Shown here piece by piece: positions 17,392 to 26,725 of a stretch of 44,671 nucleotides of DNA. Numbering within the stretch: the first letter of the stretch is position 1; each line of letters opens with the position of its first letter. The notes beneath the pieces are model-generated. The model did no database searches, was not told the DNA's origin, and was given only the letters and a program-made list of their open reading frames with translations. The position numbers were made by a program, and so were the translations under genes. This DNA comes from Streptomyces diastatochromogenes. GTDB lineage: Bacteria > Actinomycetota > Actinomycetes > Streptomycetales > Streptomycetaceae. The stretch covers positions 1 to 44,671 of the forward strand of contig LIQL01000062.1 of the NCBI GenBank assembly GCA_001418405.1, given 5' to 3'.

Positions 17392-18900
17392 GTGGAACTG
17401 GCTCTGGCGCCGGAGACTATGGCGCGATGGCAATTCGGCATCACGACCGTCTACCACTTCCTGTTCGTCCCGCTGACGATCTCCCTCGCCGCTTTGGTGG
17501 CCGGACTTGAGACCGCATGGGTGCGAACCGGTAAGCAGAAGTACCTCAAGGCCACCAAGTTCTGGGGCAAACTGTTCCTGATCAATATCGCGATGGGTGT
17601 CGTCACCGGCATCGTCCAGGAATTCCAGTTCGGCATGAACTGGTCGGACTACTCGCGGTTCGTCGGGGACGTCTTCGGTGCGCCGCTCGCCTTCGAAGCC
17701 TTGATCGCGTTCTTCTTCGAGTCCACGTTCATCGGTCTGTGGATCTTCGGCTGGGACAAGCTGCCGAAGAAGCTCCACTGCTTCTGCATGTGGATGGTGT
17801 CCATAGGCACGATCCTCTCGGCGTACTTCATCCTCGCCGCCAATTCCTGGATGCAGCACCCGGTCGGTTACAAGTACAACCACGTCACCGGACGGGCGGA
17901 GCTCACCGACTTCTGGAAGGTGCTGACGCAGGACACCACCCTCGTCGTCGTCTTCCACACCCTGACCGCGGCGTTCCTGACCGGTGCCGCCTTCATGGTC
18001 GGCGTCGCCGCGTACCACCTGATGCGCAAGAAGCACGTCAAGGTCATGCGGACGTCGCTGCGGCTCGGCCTGGTCACCCTGGTCATCGCCGGCATGCTCA
18101 CCGCGATCAGCGGTGACTCGCTCGGCAAGGTCATGTTCAAGCAGCAGCCGATGAAGATGGCCTCGGCCGAAGCGCTGTGGGACAAGGCCGCGCCGGCACC
18201 GTTCTCGGTCTTCTCGTACGGCGACGTCGCCAAGGGGCACAACAAGGTCGCCATCGAGATACCGGGCCTGCTCTCCTTCCTGGCGCACAGCGACTTCTCC
18301 TCGCCGGTCCCCGGCATCAACGACGTCAACAAGGCCGAGCAGCAGAAGTTCGGGCCCGGTGACTACCGGCCCAACATCCCGGTCACCTACTGGGGTTTCC
18401 GCTGGATGATCGGCTTCGGGATGACGTCCTTCGTCATCGGTCTGGCCGGCCTGTGGCTCACCCGCAGGAAGTTCTGGCTCGCGCCCGCGCTGCGGACCGG
18501 CGACGAGGAACCACCGCACCTCGCGCTCACCAAGGACAAGGTGCTGGGTGAGCGCCTGGCCAAGTGGTACTGGCGACTGGCCTTCGTCACCCTCGGCTTC
18601 CCGCTGATCGCCAACTCGTGGGGCTGGATCTTCACCGAGATGGGCCGCCAGCCCTGGGTCGTCTACGGCGTGCTGCGCACCCGTGACGCGGTCTCGCCAG
18701 GCGTCACGCAGGGCGAAGTGATCACGTCCCTGGTCGTCTTCACCACGCTCTACGCGATCCTCGCTGTGGTCGAGGTGCGGCTGCTGGCGAAGTACATCAA
18801 GGCCGGACCCCAGGAACTCACCGACTCCGACCTCAACCCGCCCACCAAGATCGGTGGAGACTCCACCGACGCCGACCGGCCGATGGCCTTCTCGTACTAG
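17392..18900 (+). CDS. cydA: CydA, cytochrome bd ubiquinol/menaquinol oxidase subunit I
   Basis: This 502-residue integral membrane subunit carries the haems of cytochrome bd, the high-affinity oxygen reductase of low-oxygen respiration. Likely haem ligands are His22 (VYHFLFVPLT) for b595 and His189 (VVFHTLTAAF) for b558. The conserved glutamates Glu102 and Glu110 lie in FEALIAFFFEST. The quinol region GWIFTEMGRQPW is present. The Q-loop looks short compared with E. coli CydA, as is usual in actinobacteria. The GTG at 17392 has a strong AAGGAGG at 17378-17384. The stop overlaps the Shine-Dalgarno of cydB. Rex control is expected from the upstream operator. Confidence 0.98.
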   Translation: MELALAPETMARWQFGITTVYHFLFVPLTISLAALVAGLETAWVRTGKQKYLKATKFWGKLFLINIAMGVVTGIVQEFQFGMNWSDYSRFVGDVFGAPLAFEALIAFFFESTFIGLWIFGWDKLPKKLHCFCMWMVSIGTILSAYFILAANSWMQHPVGYKYNHVTGRAELTDFWKVLTQDTTLVVVFHTLTAAFLTGAAFMVGVAAYHLMRKKHVKVMRTSLRLGLVTLVIAGMLTAISGDSLGKVMFKQQPMKMASAEALWDKAAPAPFSVFSYGDVAKGHNKVAIEIPGLLSFLAHSDFSSPVPGINDVNKAEQQKFGPGDYRPNIPVTYWGFRWMIGFGMTSFVIGLAGLWLTRRKFWLAPALRTGDEEPPHLALTKDKVLGERLAKWYWRLAFVTLGFPLIANSWGWIFTEMGRQPWVVYGVLRTRDAVSPGVTQGEVITSLVVFTTLYAILAVVEVRLLAKYIKAGPQELTDSDLNPPTKIGGDSTDADRPMAFSY

Positions 18901-18909
18901 GAGGCGACC

Positions 18910-19911
<1,002 letters not shown>

Positions 19912-19920
19912 CTGAGTCCC

Positions 19921-19943
19921 GCCCCGCCCGGCCAGGGCGGGGC
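19921..19943 (+). terminator. Hairpin between cydB and cydCD
   Basis: GCCCCGCCC and GGGCGGGGC form a perfect 9-bp stem with a 5-nt loop, 9 bp after the cydB stop. In the operon it may act as a partial terminator or as a stabilising 3' end for cydAB mRNA. Confidence 0.55.
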
Positions 19944-19958
19944 TCGGGAGAACGGAAG

Positions 19959-19972
19959 GTTTCACGTGAAAC
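19959..19972. other. parS site, copy 3, overlapping the cydCD start
   Basis: GTTTCACGTGAAAC is perfect and extends to a 16-bp palindrome with flanking G and C. The cydCD start codon GTG (19966-19968) is the centre of the site. The last base of the Shine-Dalgarno GGAAGG (19954-19959) is its first base. Confidence 0.93.
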
Positions 19973-22900
19973 CGGTCGACCCGCGCCTGCTCCAGTACGC
20001 CCGTGCCACCCGCGGATTCCTCATCGCGGTGGTGGTGCTGGGGCTTGCCGGCGCGGGCCTGGTCATCGGTCAGGCCATGCTGATCGCGGAGATCGTGGTC
20101 GGAGCCTTCCAACACGACCTCGCCCTCGACGCGCTGGTCACGCCGGTGGCGTTGCTCGCCGCCATCTCCGTCGGCCGGGGGCTGGTCTCCTGGCTCACCG
20201 AACTGGCCGCGCACCGCGCCAGCGCGGCGGTCAAGTCCGAACTGCGGATGCGGCTGATCGAGCGGGCCACGGCGCTCGGCCCCGGGGCTGCGGTCCAGCG
20301 CGCGGAGGGGACCGAGGACGCCGGCACCTTGGAGCTGCGGACCGGGGAGCTGACGAACCTGGCCACCCGCGGCATCGACGCCCTCGACGACTACTTCGCC
20401 CGGTACCTGCCGCAGTTGGGGCTGGCGGTCGTGGTGCCGATCGCGGTGCTGGTCCGGATCGTCACCGGGGACTGGATCTCCGCGCTGACGATCGTGATCA
20501 CCCTGCCGCTGATCCCGCTCTTCATGGTCCTCATCGGCTGGGCCACCCAGTCGCGGATGGACCGCCAGTGGCGGCTGCTCGCCCGGCTCTCCGGGCACTT
20601 CCTCGACGTCGTCGAGGGCCTGCCGACCCTCAAGATCTTCGGCCGGGCCAAGGCCCAGGCCGCCTCCATCCGCGCGATCACCGACGAGTACCGCCAGGCC
20701 ACCCTGCGCACCCTGCGGATCGCGTTCCTCTCCTCGTTCGCGCTCGAACTCCTCGCCACCATCTCGGTGGCGCTGGTCGCGGTCGGCATCGGCATGCGCC
20801 TGGTGCACGGCGAACTCGACCTCTACACAGGGCTGATGGTGCTGGTGCTGGCGCCCGAGGCGTACCTGCCGCTGCGGCAGGTGGGGGCGCAGTACCACGC
20901 GGCGGCCGAAGGGCTCTCGGCGGCGGAGGAGATCTTCGCCGTGCTGGAGACCCGGCCGCGGACGCCCGGCACGGCGCCCGCGCCCGACGGCACCGGGCTG
21001 ACCGTCGAGCAGCTGGTGGTCCGCCACCCCGGGCGCAGCGCGGCGTCGCTGCCGGCGACCTCGTTCGAGGTCCGGCCCGGCGAGACCGTCGCGCTGGTCG
21101 GCCCCTCCGGCGCCGGCAAGTCGACGCTGCTGAGCGTGGTGCTCGGCTTCACCGAACCGTCCGAGGGGCGGGTCCTCGTCGATGGACAGGACGTCGCCGA
21201 CCTCTCCCCCGCCGACTGGCGCAGCCGGATCGCCTGGGTGCCGCAGCATCCGCACCTCTTCGCCGGCTCCATCGCGGAGAACGTCCGGCTGGTGCGGCCG
21301 GACGCCGACGACGCGGCGGTCCGCACGGCGCTGGGCGAGGCCGGCGCGCTGGACTTCGTCGACGCGCTGCCCGACGGGCCGGCCACCCGGCTCGGGGAAT
21401 CCGGCGCCGGGCTCTCCGCCGGCCAGCGCCAGCGCATCGCGCTCGCCCGTGCCTTCCTCGCCGACCGCCCGGTCGTGCTGCTCGACGAGCCCACCGCCAA
21501 TCTGGACGGTGAGACCGAGCAGGCCCTGGTCGAGGCGGTGGGCCGGCTCGCGGTCGGGCGCACGGTCCTGATGGTCGTCCACCGGCCGGCGCTGCTGGCG
21601 GTGGCGGACCGTACGGTGCGGTTGGCGGCGCCCGAGGTGGCCGACGGGTCCGTGGCACCGGCGGTGGCGGCAGTTTCCGCGCCGGGTCCGGATGCCGGTG
21701 CGGTCCCGGCCGCCGGGCCGGTCCCGCCGGTGGTCGGTGGGTCGGAGCAGGGTGGCTCCGTGCCGGGTTCCGCGCGCTCCGCGCTGGGGCGGCTGCGTGG
21801 GCTGGCCCGGGCCCGGCGGGCGCGCCTGGGGCTCGCGTTGCTGCTCGGCAGCCTCGCCCTGGGCTGCGCGGTGGGCCTGATGGCGACCTCCGGCTGGCTG
21901 ATCTCGCGGGCCTCGCAGGAGCCGCCGGTGCTGTATCTGATGGTGGCGGTGACCGCGACCAGGGCGTTCGGCATCGGCCGGGCGGTCTTCCGGTACGCCG
22001 AGCGACTGGTGGCGCACGACGCGGTGTTCCGGATGCTCGCCGACGTCCGGGTGGCCGTCTTCCGACGGTTGGAACGGCTGGCCCCGGCCGGACTCAAGGA
22101 GCGCCGCCGCGGCGATCTGCTGTCGCGGCTGGTCGCGGACGTCGATGCGGTGCAGGACTACTTCCTTCGCTGGTTGCTGCCCGTCGGGGCGGCACTGCTG
22201 GTCGGCGTGGGCACCGTCGCGTTCACCGGCTGGCTGCTGCCGGAAGCCGGGGTGATCCTCGCGGGCGGACTGCTGCTCGCCGGGGCCGGGGTGCCCGCGC
22301 TGTCGAGCGCGCTGGCCCGGCGTGCGGAGCGCCGGCTGGCCCCCGCCCGAGGGGTGCTCGCCACCCGGGTCGTCGATCTCCTCACCGGTACCGCCGAGTT
22401 GACGGTCGCCGGGGCCCTCGGGGCCCGCACGGAGGGGGTGCGCCGCGCGGACCGGGACCTGACCCGGATCGCCTCGCGTTCGGCCACCGCGGCCGGGGCG
22501 GGGGCCGGCCTCTCGGCGCTGCTGTGCGGGCTGACCGTGGCCGCCGCCGCGGTGGTGGGCATCCAGGCCGTGCACGCGGGTCGGCTGGCCGGCGTGGAAC
22601 TGGCCGTCATCGTGCTCACCCCGCTCGCCGCGTTCGAGGCGGTCGCCGGGCTGCCGCTGGCCGCGCAGTACCGGCGCCGCACCCGGCACGCCGCGGACCG
22701 GGTCTTCGAGGTGCTGGACGCGCCGGCGCCGGTCCGTGAGCCGGACGCCCCCGTGGCCGCGCCCGACGCGCCGTTCCCGCTGACCGTGAGCGGTCTGACC
22801 GCACGTCACCCCGGGCAGGAGGAACCGGCGCTGGACGGCGTCGGCTTCACCCTGGCACCGGGCCGCCGGCTCGCCGTCGTCGGCCCGTCCGGATCCGGCA

Positions 22901-23640
22901 AGACCACGCTCGCGCAGGTGCTGTTGCGCTTCGTGGACCGCGAGTCGGGGACCTACACCCTGGCCGGGACGGACGCGCAGGAGATGGCCGGTGACGCGGT
23001 GCGACGGCTGGTGGGGCTGTGCGCGCAGGACGCGCACCTCTTCGACAGCTCGCTGCGGGAGAACCTCCGGCTCGCCCGGCGGGACCGCAGCGCCGGTGCG
23101 GGCGGTGCCGACGACCAGGACCTCTGGGACGCGCTCGACCGGGCGCGGCTGGCGGACTGGGTCCGTGGGCTGCCCGACGGCCTGGACACCATGGTCGGGG
23201 AGCACGGCGCCCGGCTCTCGGGCGGCCAGCGGCAGCGGCTCGCCCTGGCGCGGGCCCTGCTCGCGGACTTCCCGGTGCTCGTGCTGGACGAGCCGGCCGA
23301 GCACCTCGACCTGGCCACGGCCGACGCGCTGACCGCCGATCTGCTGGCGGCCACCGAGGGCCGGACCACGCTGCTGATCACGCACCGGCTCGCCGGGCTG
23401 GACGCGGTCGACGAGGTGTTGGTGCTGGATCGCGGCCGGGTGGCGCAGCGCGGTGCTTACGCGGAGTTGGCCGCGGTCGACGGTCCGTTCCGGCGGATGC
23501 TGGAGCGTGAGCGGGCGGTGGACGCGGCGTATCCGCGGATGGTGACCGGCGGGGACGGGAGCGCGCGGGAGGATGCCGAGCGGGTGCCCGCGGGGGCGTC
23601 CGCCGGTGCAGGCGCTGACGTGTCCGCGTTCTCGGGATGA
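19966..23640 (+). CDS. cydCD: CydCD, fused cytochrome bd assembly ABC exporter
   Basis: This 1224-residue protein fuses the two halves of the heterodimeric exporter needed to assemble cytochrome bd. Half one has six membrane helices (about 15-300), Walker A at 379-387 (GPSGAGKST, Lys385) and signature LSAGQRQ at about 483. A Pro/Ala/Gly-rich linker at about 545-600 joins it to half two. That half has membrane helices near 620-870, Walker A from 973 (GPSGSGKTT) and signature LSGGQRQ at about 1084. The second nucleotide site ends in LDEPAEHLDLAT. In E. coli CydDC moves haem or thiols. The GTG start lies inside a perfect parS site; no better start is visible. Confidence 0.97.
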   Translation: MKPVDPRLLQYARATRGFLIAVVVLGLAGAGLVIGQAMLIAEIVVGAFQHDLALDALVTPVALLAAISVGRGLVSWLTELAAHRASAAVKSELRMRLIERATALGPGAAVQRAEGTEDAGTLELRTGELTNLATRGIDALDDYFARYLPQLGLAVVVPIAVLVRIVTGDWISALTIVITLPLIPLFMVLIGWATQSRMDRQWRLLARLSGHFLDVVEGLPTLKIFGRAKAQAASIRAITDEYRQATLRTLRIAFLSSFALELLATISVALVAVGIGMRLVHGELDLYTGLMVLVLAPEAYLPLRQVGAQYHAAAEGLSAAEEIFAVLETRPRTPGTAPAPDGTGLTVEQLVVRHPGRSAASLPATSFEVRPGETVALVGPSGAGKSTLLSVVLGFTEPSEGRVLVDGQDVADLSPADWRSRIAWVPQHPHLFAGSIAENVRLVRPDADDAAVRTALGEAGALDFVDALPDGPATRLGESGAGLSAGQRQRIALARAFLADRPVVLLDEPTANLDGETEQALVEAVGRLAVGRTVLMVVHRPALLAVADRTVRLAAPEVADGSVAPAVAAVSAPGPDAGAVPAAGPVPPVVGGSEQGGSVPGSARSALGRLRGLARARRARLGLALLLGSLALGCAVGLMATSGWLISRASQEPPVLYLMVAVTATRAFGIGRAVFRYAERLVAHDAVFRMLADVRVAVFRRLERLAPAGLKERRRGDLLSRLVADVDAVQDYFLRWLLPVGAALLVGVGTVAFTGWLLPEAGVILAGGLLLAGAGVPALSSALARRAERRLAPARGVLATRVVDLLTGTAELTVAGALGARTEGVRRADRDLTRIASRSATAAGAGAGLSALLCGLTVAAAAVVGIQAVHAGRLAGVELAVIVLTPLAAFEAVAGLPLAAQYRRRTRHAADRVFEVLDAPAPVREPDAPVAAPDAPFPLTVSGLTARHPGQEEPALDGVGFTLAPGRRLAVVGPSGSGKTTLAQVLLRFVDRESGTYTLAGTDAQEMAGDAVRRLVGLCAQDAHLFDSSLRENLRLARRDRSAGAGGADDQDLWDALDRARLADWVRGLPDGLDTMVGEHGARLSGGQRQRLALARALLADFPVLVLDEPAEHLDLATADALTADLLAATEGRTTLLITHRLAGLDAVDEVLVLDRGRVAQRGAYAELAAVDGPFRRMLERERAVDAAYPRMVTGGDGSAREDAERVPAGASAGAGADVSAFSG

Positions 23641-23741
23641 CGGTCGGGACCGGCGCCGGGCCCGGGAGGGCGCGGGCCGGTCGTCCGTGGGGGGCGGGCC
23701 CGCGCCGGAGAACTGAACTTTCCCCTGAAATGGCCCCTTAT

Positions 23742-23747
23742 TAGGCT
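23742..23747 (+). promoter_or_regulatory. -10 element of a leaderless sensor-kinase promoter
   Basis: TAGGCT ends 6 nt before the ATG at 23754, and no Shine-Dalgarno is present. Transcription would begin at the start codon. Confidence 0.45.
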
Positions 23748-23753
23748 CGGGGC

Positions 23754-25499
23754 ATGGCAGTCACGGCAGGATCGCCCCCAGACCCCGTGGACACCGCACG
23801 CGCCGGTGGACGCCCGGACCCCATGGACGCCGCCACCGAGGCCACCCGCAGCCTCCAGGGACTGTCGTCCGAGCTGACCGCCCGGGTCCCACAGCTGTTG
23901 GAGGCGATGCGCACGGTCGGCGCCGGGCTGGACCTGCACATCACCCTGGACCGGATCGTGGAGACCGCCGCCGAGCTCGCCGATGCGCGCTACGCCGCGA
24001 TCGGGATCATCGACGACGCCCGGGAAGGGTTGTCGGACTTCGTGACCTACGGCGTCACCGGTGAGCAGCACGAACGCATCGGCGCGCTGCCCGACGGCCA
24101 GAAGGGCCTGCTCGGTGCGCTGATCCACGACCCGAAGCCGGTGCGGCTGGCGGACCTCACCCAGGACCCCCGCTCGGCGGGCTTCCCGCCCGGTCACCCG
24201 CCGATGCGGTCGTTCCTCGGGGTGCCGATCCGCGTTCAGGGCGAGATCTACGGCAACCTCTACCTGACCGAGAAGCGCGGCGGCGAGTTCAGCGAAGAGG
24301 ACCTGCACATGGTGCGGGTGCTGGCCACCGAGGCCGGGATCGCGATCGGCAACGCCCGGTTGTACGCCGCGACCCGGCAGCGGGAGCGGTGGATCGACGG
24401 TTCGGTGGCGGTGACCACCGAGCTGCTCGCCGGCAGCGACGTCGACGACGCGCTCGCGGTCGTCGCCGAACAGGCCAGGAAGCTGGCGGATTCGACGGCC
24501 GGCATCGTGCTGCTGCCGGACGAGGACGGCGGGTTGGAGGTCGTCGCGGTGTCGGCCGACGACCCGACAGGAATCCTGGGGACCCAGATCCCGCCCGACA
24601 GCCCGGTGACCGAGCAACTCCTCGCCGGCGAACCGGTCTTCGTGGACGACTCGGCCAGCGATCCGCGGATGGTCACCGATCTCGCGCCGCGGTTCGGCCC
24701 CAGCATGCTGCTGCCGCTCAAGAGTGGTGGGCGGGTGCTCGGCACCCTCGCCACACCGCGGGGCCGTGGCGCCCGGGCGTTCTCCGCCGCCGAGCGGACC
24801 CTCGCCACGCAGTTCGCCGCACAGGCCGCGCTGGCGCTGGTGCTGGCCGACGCGCAGCGCGACCGGGAGCGGCTGGCGGTCTACGAGGACCGCGACCGGA
24901 TCGCCCGTGACCTGCACGACCTCGTGATCCAGCGGCTGTTCGCGACCGGGATGATGTTGGAGAGCGCGCAGCGCAAGACCGTGGTGCCGGAGGTGGCCCG
25001 GCGGGTCGGCAAGGCCATCGACGAACTCGACATCACCATCCAGGAGATCAGGACCGCGATCTTCGCCCTCCAACAGAGCCCGGCCGAGGCGCCGTCGGGG
25101 CTCCGGACCCGGGTCCTGCGGGAGATCGGCACGGCTGCCGTACCGCTCGGCTTCCAGCCGTCGGCGCAGTTCGTCGGCCCCGTGGACTCCCGAGTCGGGG
25201 AGCGGGCCGGCAAGAACCTGATCGCCGCGCTGCGGGAGGCGTTGTCGAACGCCTTCCGGCACGCCGGGGCATCCCGGATCGAGGTGGTGATCGACGCGAC
25301 GGCCAGCTTGCCGGACGGCACTCCCGGTGTCCGGTTGACCGTCGCCGACGACGGGGTGGGGATTGCGCGGGGCGGGCGTCGCAGCGGCCTCAAGAACCTC
25401 GCCAAGCGGGCGGAGTCGCTGGGTGGGTCAAGCACATACGGTCCCGGGCTGGGCGAGGAGGACGGGGGGACGATGGTGACCTGGGAGGCGCCGCTTTAG
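23754..25499 (+). CDS. DevS/DosS-like two-GAF sensor histidine kinase
   Basis: This 581-residue soluble kinase has GAF-A (about residues 60-207), GAF-B (about 228-370), a HisKA_3 dimerisation helix with RDLHDLVIQRLF (phospho-acceptor His388) and an HATPase domain (GLKNLAKRAE near the end). GAF-A keeps AGFPPGHPPMRSFLGVPIRV. Its His148 aligns with His149 of M. tuberculosis DosS, the haem ligand used to sense O2, NO and CO. The protein is therefore a likely haem gas or redox sensor. No response regulator is adjacent, so it is orphan here. It follows cydCD by 113 bp with its own probable leaderless promoter. Haem binding is inferred from the alignment. Confidence 0.93.
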   Translation: MAVTAGSPPDPVDTARAGGRPDPMDAATEATRSLQGLSSELTARVPQLLEAMRTVGAGLDLHITLDRIVETAAELADARYAAIGIIDDAREGLSDFVTYGVTGEQHERIGALPDGQKGLLGALIHDPKPVRLADLTQDPRSAGFPPGHPPMRSFLGVPIRVQGEIYGNLYLTEKRGGEFSEEDLHMVRVLATEAGIAIGNARLYAATRQRERWIDGSVAVTTELLAGSDVDDALAVVAEQARKLADSTAGIVLLPDEDGGLEVVAVSADDPTGILGTQIPPDSPVTEQLLAGEPVFVDDSASDPRMVTDLAPRFGPSMLLPLKSGGRVLGTLATPRGRGARAFSAAERTLATQFAAQAALALVLADAQRDRERLAVYEDRDRIARDLHDLVIQRLFATGMMLESAQRKTVVPEVARRVGKAIDELDITIQEIRTAIFALQQSPAEAPSGLRTRVLREIGTAAVPLGFQPSAQFVGPVDSRVGERAGKNLIAALREALSNAFRHAGASRIEVVIDATASLPDGTPGVRLTVADDGVGIARGGRRSGLKNLAKRAESLGGSSTYGPGLGEEDGGTMVTWEAPL

Positions 25500-25537
25500 G
25501 GGGAACGGGGGCGATGGCTGCCCCGGCCGGACGCGTG

Positions 25538-25551
25538 GTTTCACGTGAAAC
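25538..25551. other. parS site, copy 4
   Basis: Perfect GTTTCACGTGAAAC. It is the first of three sites between the convergent kinase and HAD genes. Confidence 0.93.
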
Positions 25552-25576
25552 GGCCTTCTCTTTCCCGGAGTTGATC

Positions 25577-25590
25577 GTTTCACGTGAAAC
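25577..25590. other. parS site, copy 5
   Basis: Perfect GTTTCACGTGAAAC. It starts 39 bp after the start of copy 4. Confidence 0.93.
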
Positions 25591-25614
25591 ATCTCGGTCC
25601 GGGAAGCTGGCGTG

Positions 25615-25628
25615 GTTTCACGTGAAAC
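25615..25628. other. parS site, copy 6, within a 24-bp palindrome
   Basis: Perfect GTTTCACGTGAAAC, starting 38 bp after copy 5. The flanks extend the symmetry to a perfect 24-bp palindrome (25610-25633), which as RNA could be a terminator hairpin. Confidence 0.93.
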
Positions 25629-25732
25629 CACGCGCACTGCGTGGAACTGCTGAATGAACGCGTCAGCTGAGCGAGGGCGTCAACCAGCGGTCCGTTGTTC
25701 CTCCGGGACCGATGGCACCGTCCCCGACGTTC

Positions 25733-26614
25733 TCACCGCTGGCGCAGGATCTGCTCGATCACGGCGGCCACGCCGTCGTCGTTGTTGGACGCCGTGCGAC
25801 CCGTCGTCGCCGCCAGCACGTCCGGGTGGGCGTTGGCCATGGCGTAAGAGGCGCCTGCCCAGGTGAGCATCTCGATGTCGTTCGGCATGTCACCGAAGGC
25901 GACCACCTCGTCCGGCGAGATCCCGCGCTCCGCGCAGCAGCGGGCCAGGGTGCCGGCCTTGCTGACGCCCAGGCCGCTGATCTCCAGGAGCGCGGTGGGG
26001 CTGGACCGGGTGAAGGACGCCAGGTGGCCAGAGGTGGCTCGGGCGAGGGTGAGGAAGGCGTCGGGGTCCAGCTCGGGGTGGTGCGCCAGCAGCTTGAGCA
26101 CCGGGTGGTCGCAGGCGCTGCCGACACCGTTCGTCGGACCGGGTCTGGACGGTGCGGCGAAACCCTCGGCGAGGAGCTTCTCCGCGGGCGCGATGACCGC
26201 GGCCGGGTCGAGGAGGAAGGGCGGGTACTGCGGCTCGTAGTGGATGCCGCTGGTGCGCTCCACGGCGAAGGTGGTGCCGGGAGCGGCTTCGCGCAGGGCG
26301 TGGACGACGTCGAGCGCCACCGTGTGGTCCAGCGGGCTGACCTCGACGATCCGGTTCTCCCGGTGCAGATCGACGACGGCCGCGCCGTTCGCACAGATCG
26401 CCAGGCCGTGGCCGTGCACGTGATCGCTGACCACGTCCATCCAGCGAGCCGGACGCCCGGTGACGAAGAACACCTCGATGCCCGCCTTCTCGGCGGCGGC
26501 GAGCGCGGCGATCGTCCGGCCGGAGACCGTCTTGTCGTCGTGCAGCAGGGTGCCGTCGAGATCGGTGGCGATCAGCCGGGTGGGCCGGGGCGGCGTGGCG
26601 GGGGCATCAGTCAC
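25733..26614 (-). CDS. Cof-type HAD-superfamily phosphatase
   Basis: This 293-residue protein has the HAD nucleophile motif LIATDLDGTLL (Asp18, Asp20), a cap domain and the late EVVAFGDMPNDIEMLTWAG motif of Cof/YidA-type sugar-phosphate or flavin phosphatases. The substrate cannot be assigned. The GTG at 26614 begins MTDAPATPPRPTRL. The frame stays open much further, but the extension is antisense to the luciferase-like gene and is rejected. It converges with the sensor kinase, with the three-parS array in the 233-bp gap. Confidence 0.9.
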   Translation of the reverse strand: MTDAPATPPRPTRLIATDLDGTLLHDDKTVSGRTIAALAAAEKAGIEVFFVTGRPARWMDVVSDHVHGHGLAICANGAAVVDLHRENRIVEVSPLDHTVALDVVHALREAAPGTTFAVERTSGIHYEPQYPPFLLDPAAVIAPAEKLLAEGFAAPSRPGPTNGVGSACDHPVLKLLAHHPELDPDAFLTLARATSGHLASFTRSSPTALLEISGLGVSKAGTLARCCAERGISPDEVVAFGDMPNDIEMLTWAGASYAMANAHPDVLAATTGRTASNNDDGVAAVIEQILRQR

Positions 26615-26712
26615 GGGGCCATCTTCGCGTACCGGCACGTACAGGCGTGCGGTGGGTGGCGGACCGGAGTCCGGTGCCCAGGCGGCCGGGCGGGGTTTCC
26701 GCGGCGCCCCCG

Positions 26713-26718
26713 TACGCT
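26713..26718 (+). promoter_or_regulatory. -10 element of a leaderless promoter
   Basis: TACGCT ends 7 nt before the ATG of the luciferase-like gene. No Shine-Dalgarno lies between, so a leaderless mRNA is likely. Confidence 0.45.
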
Positions 26719-26725
26719 CGAATGC

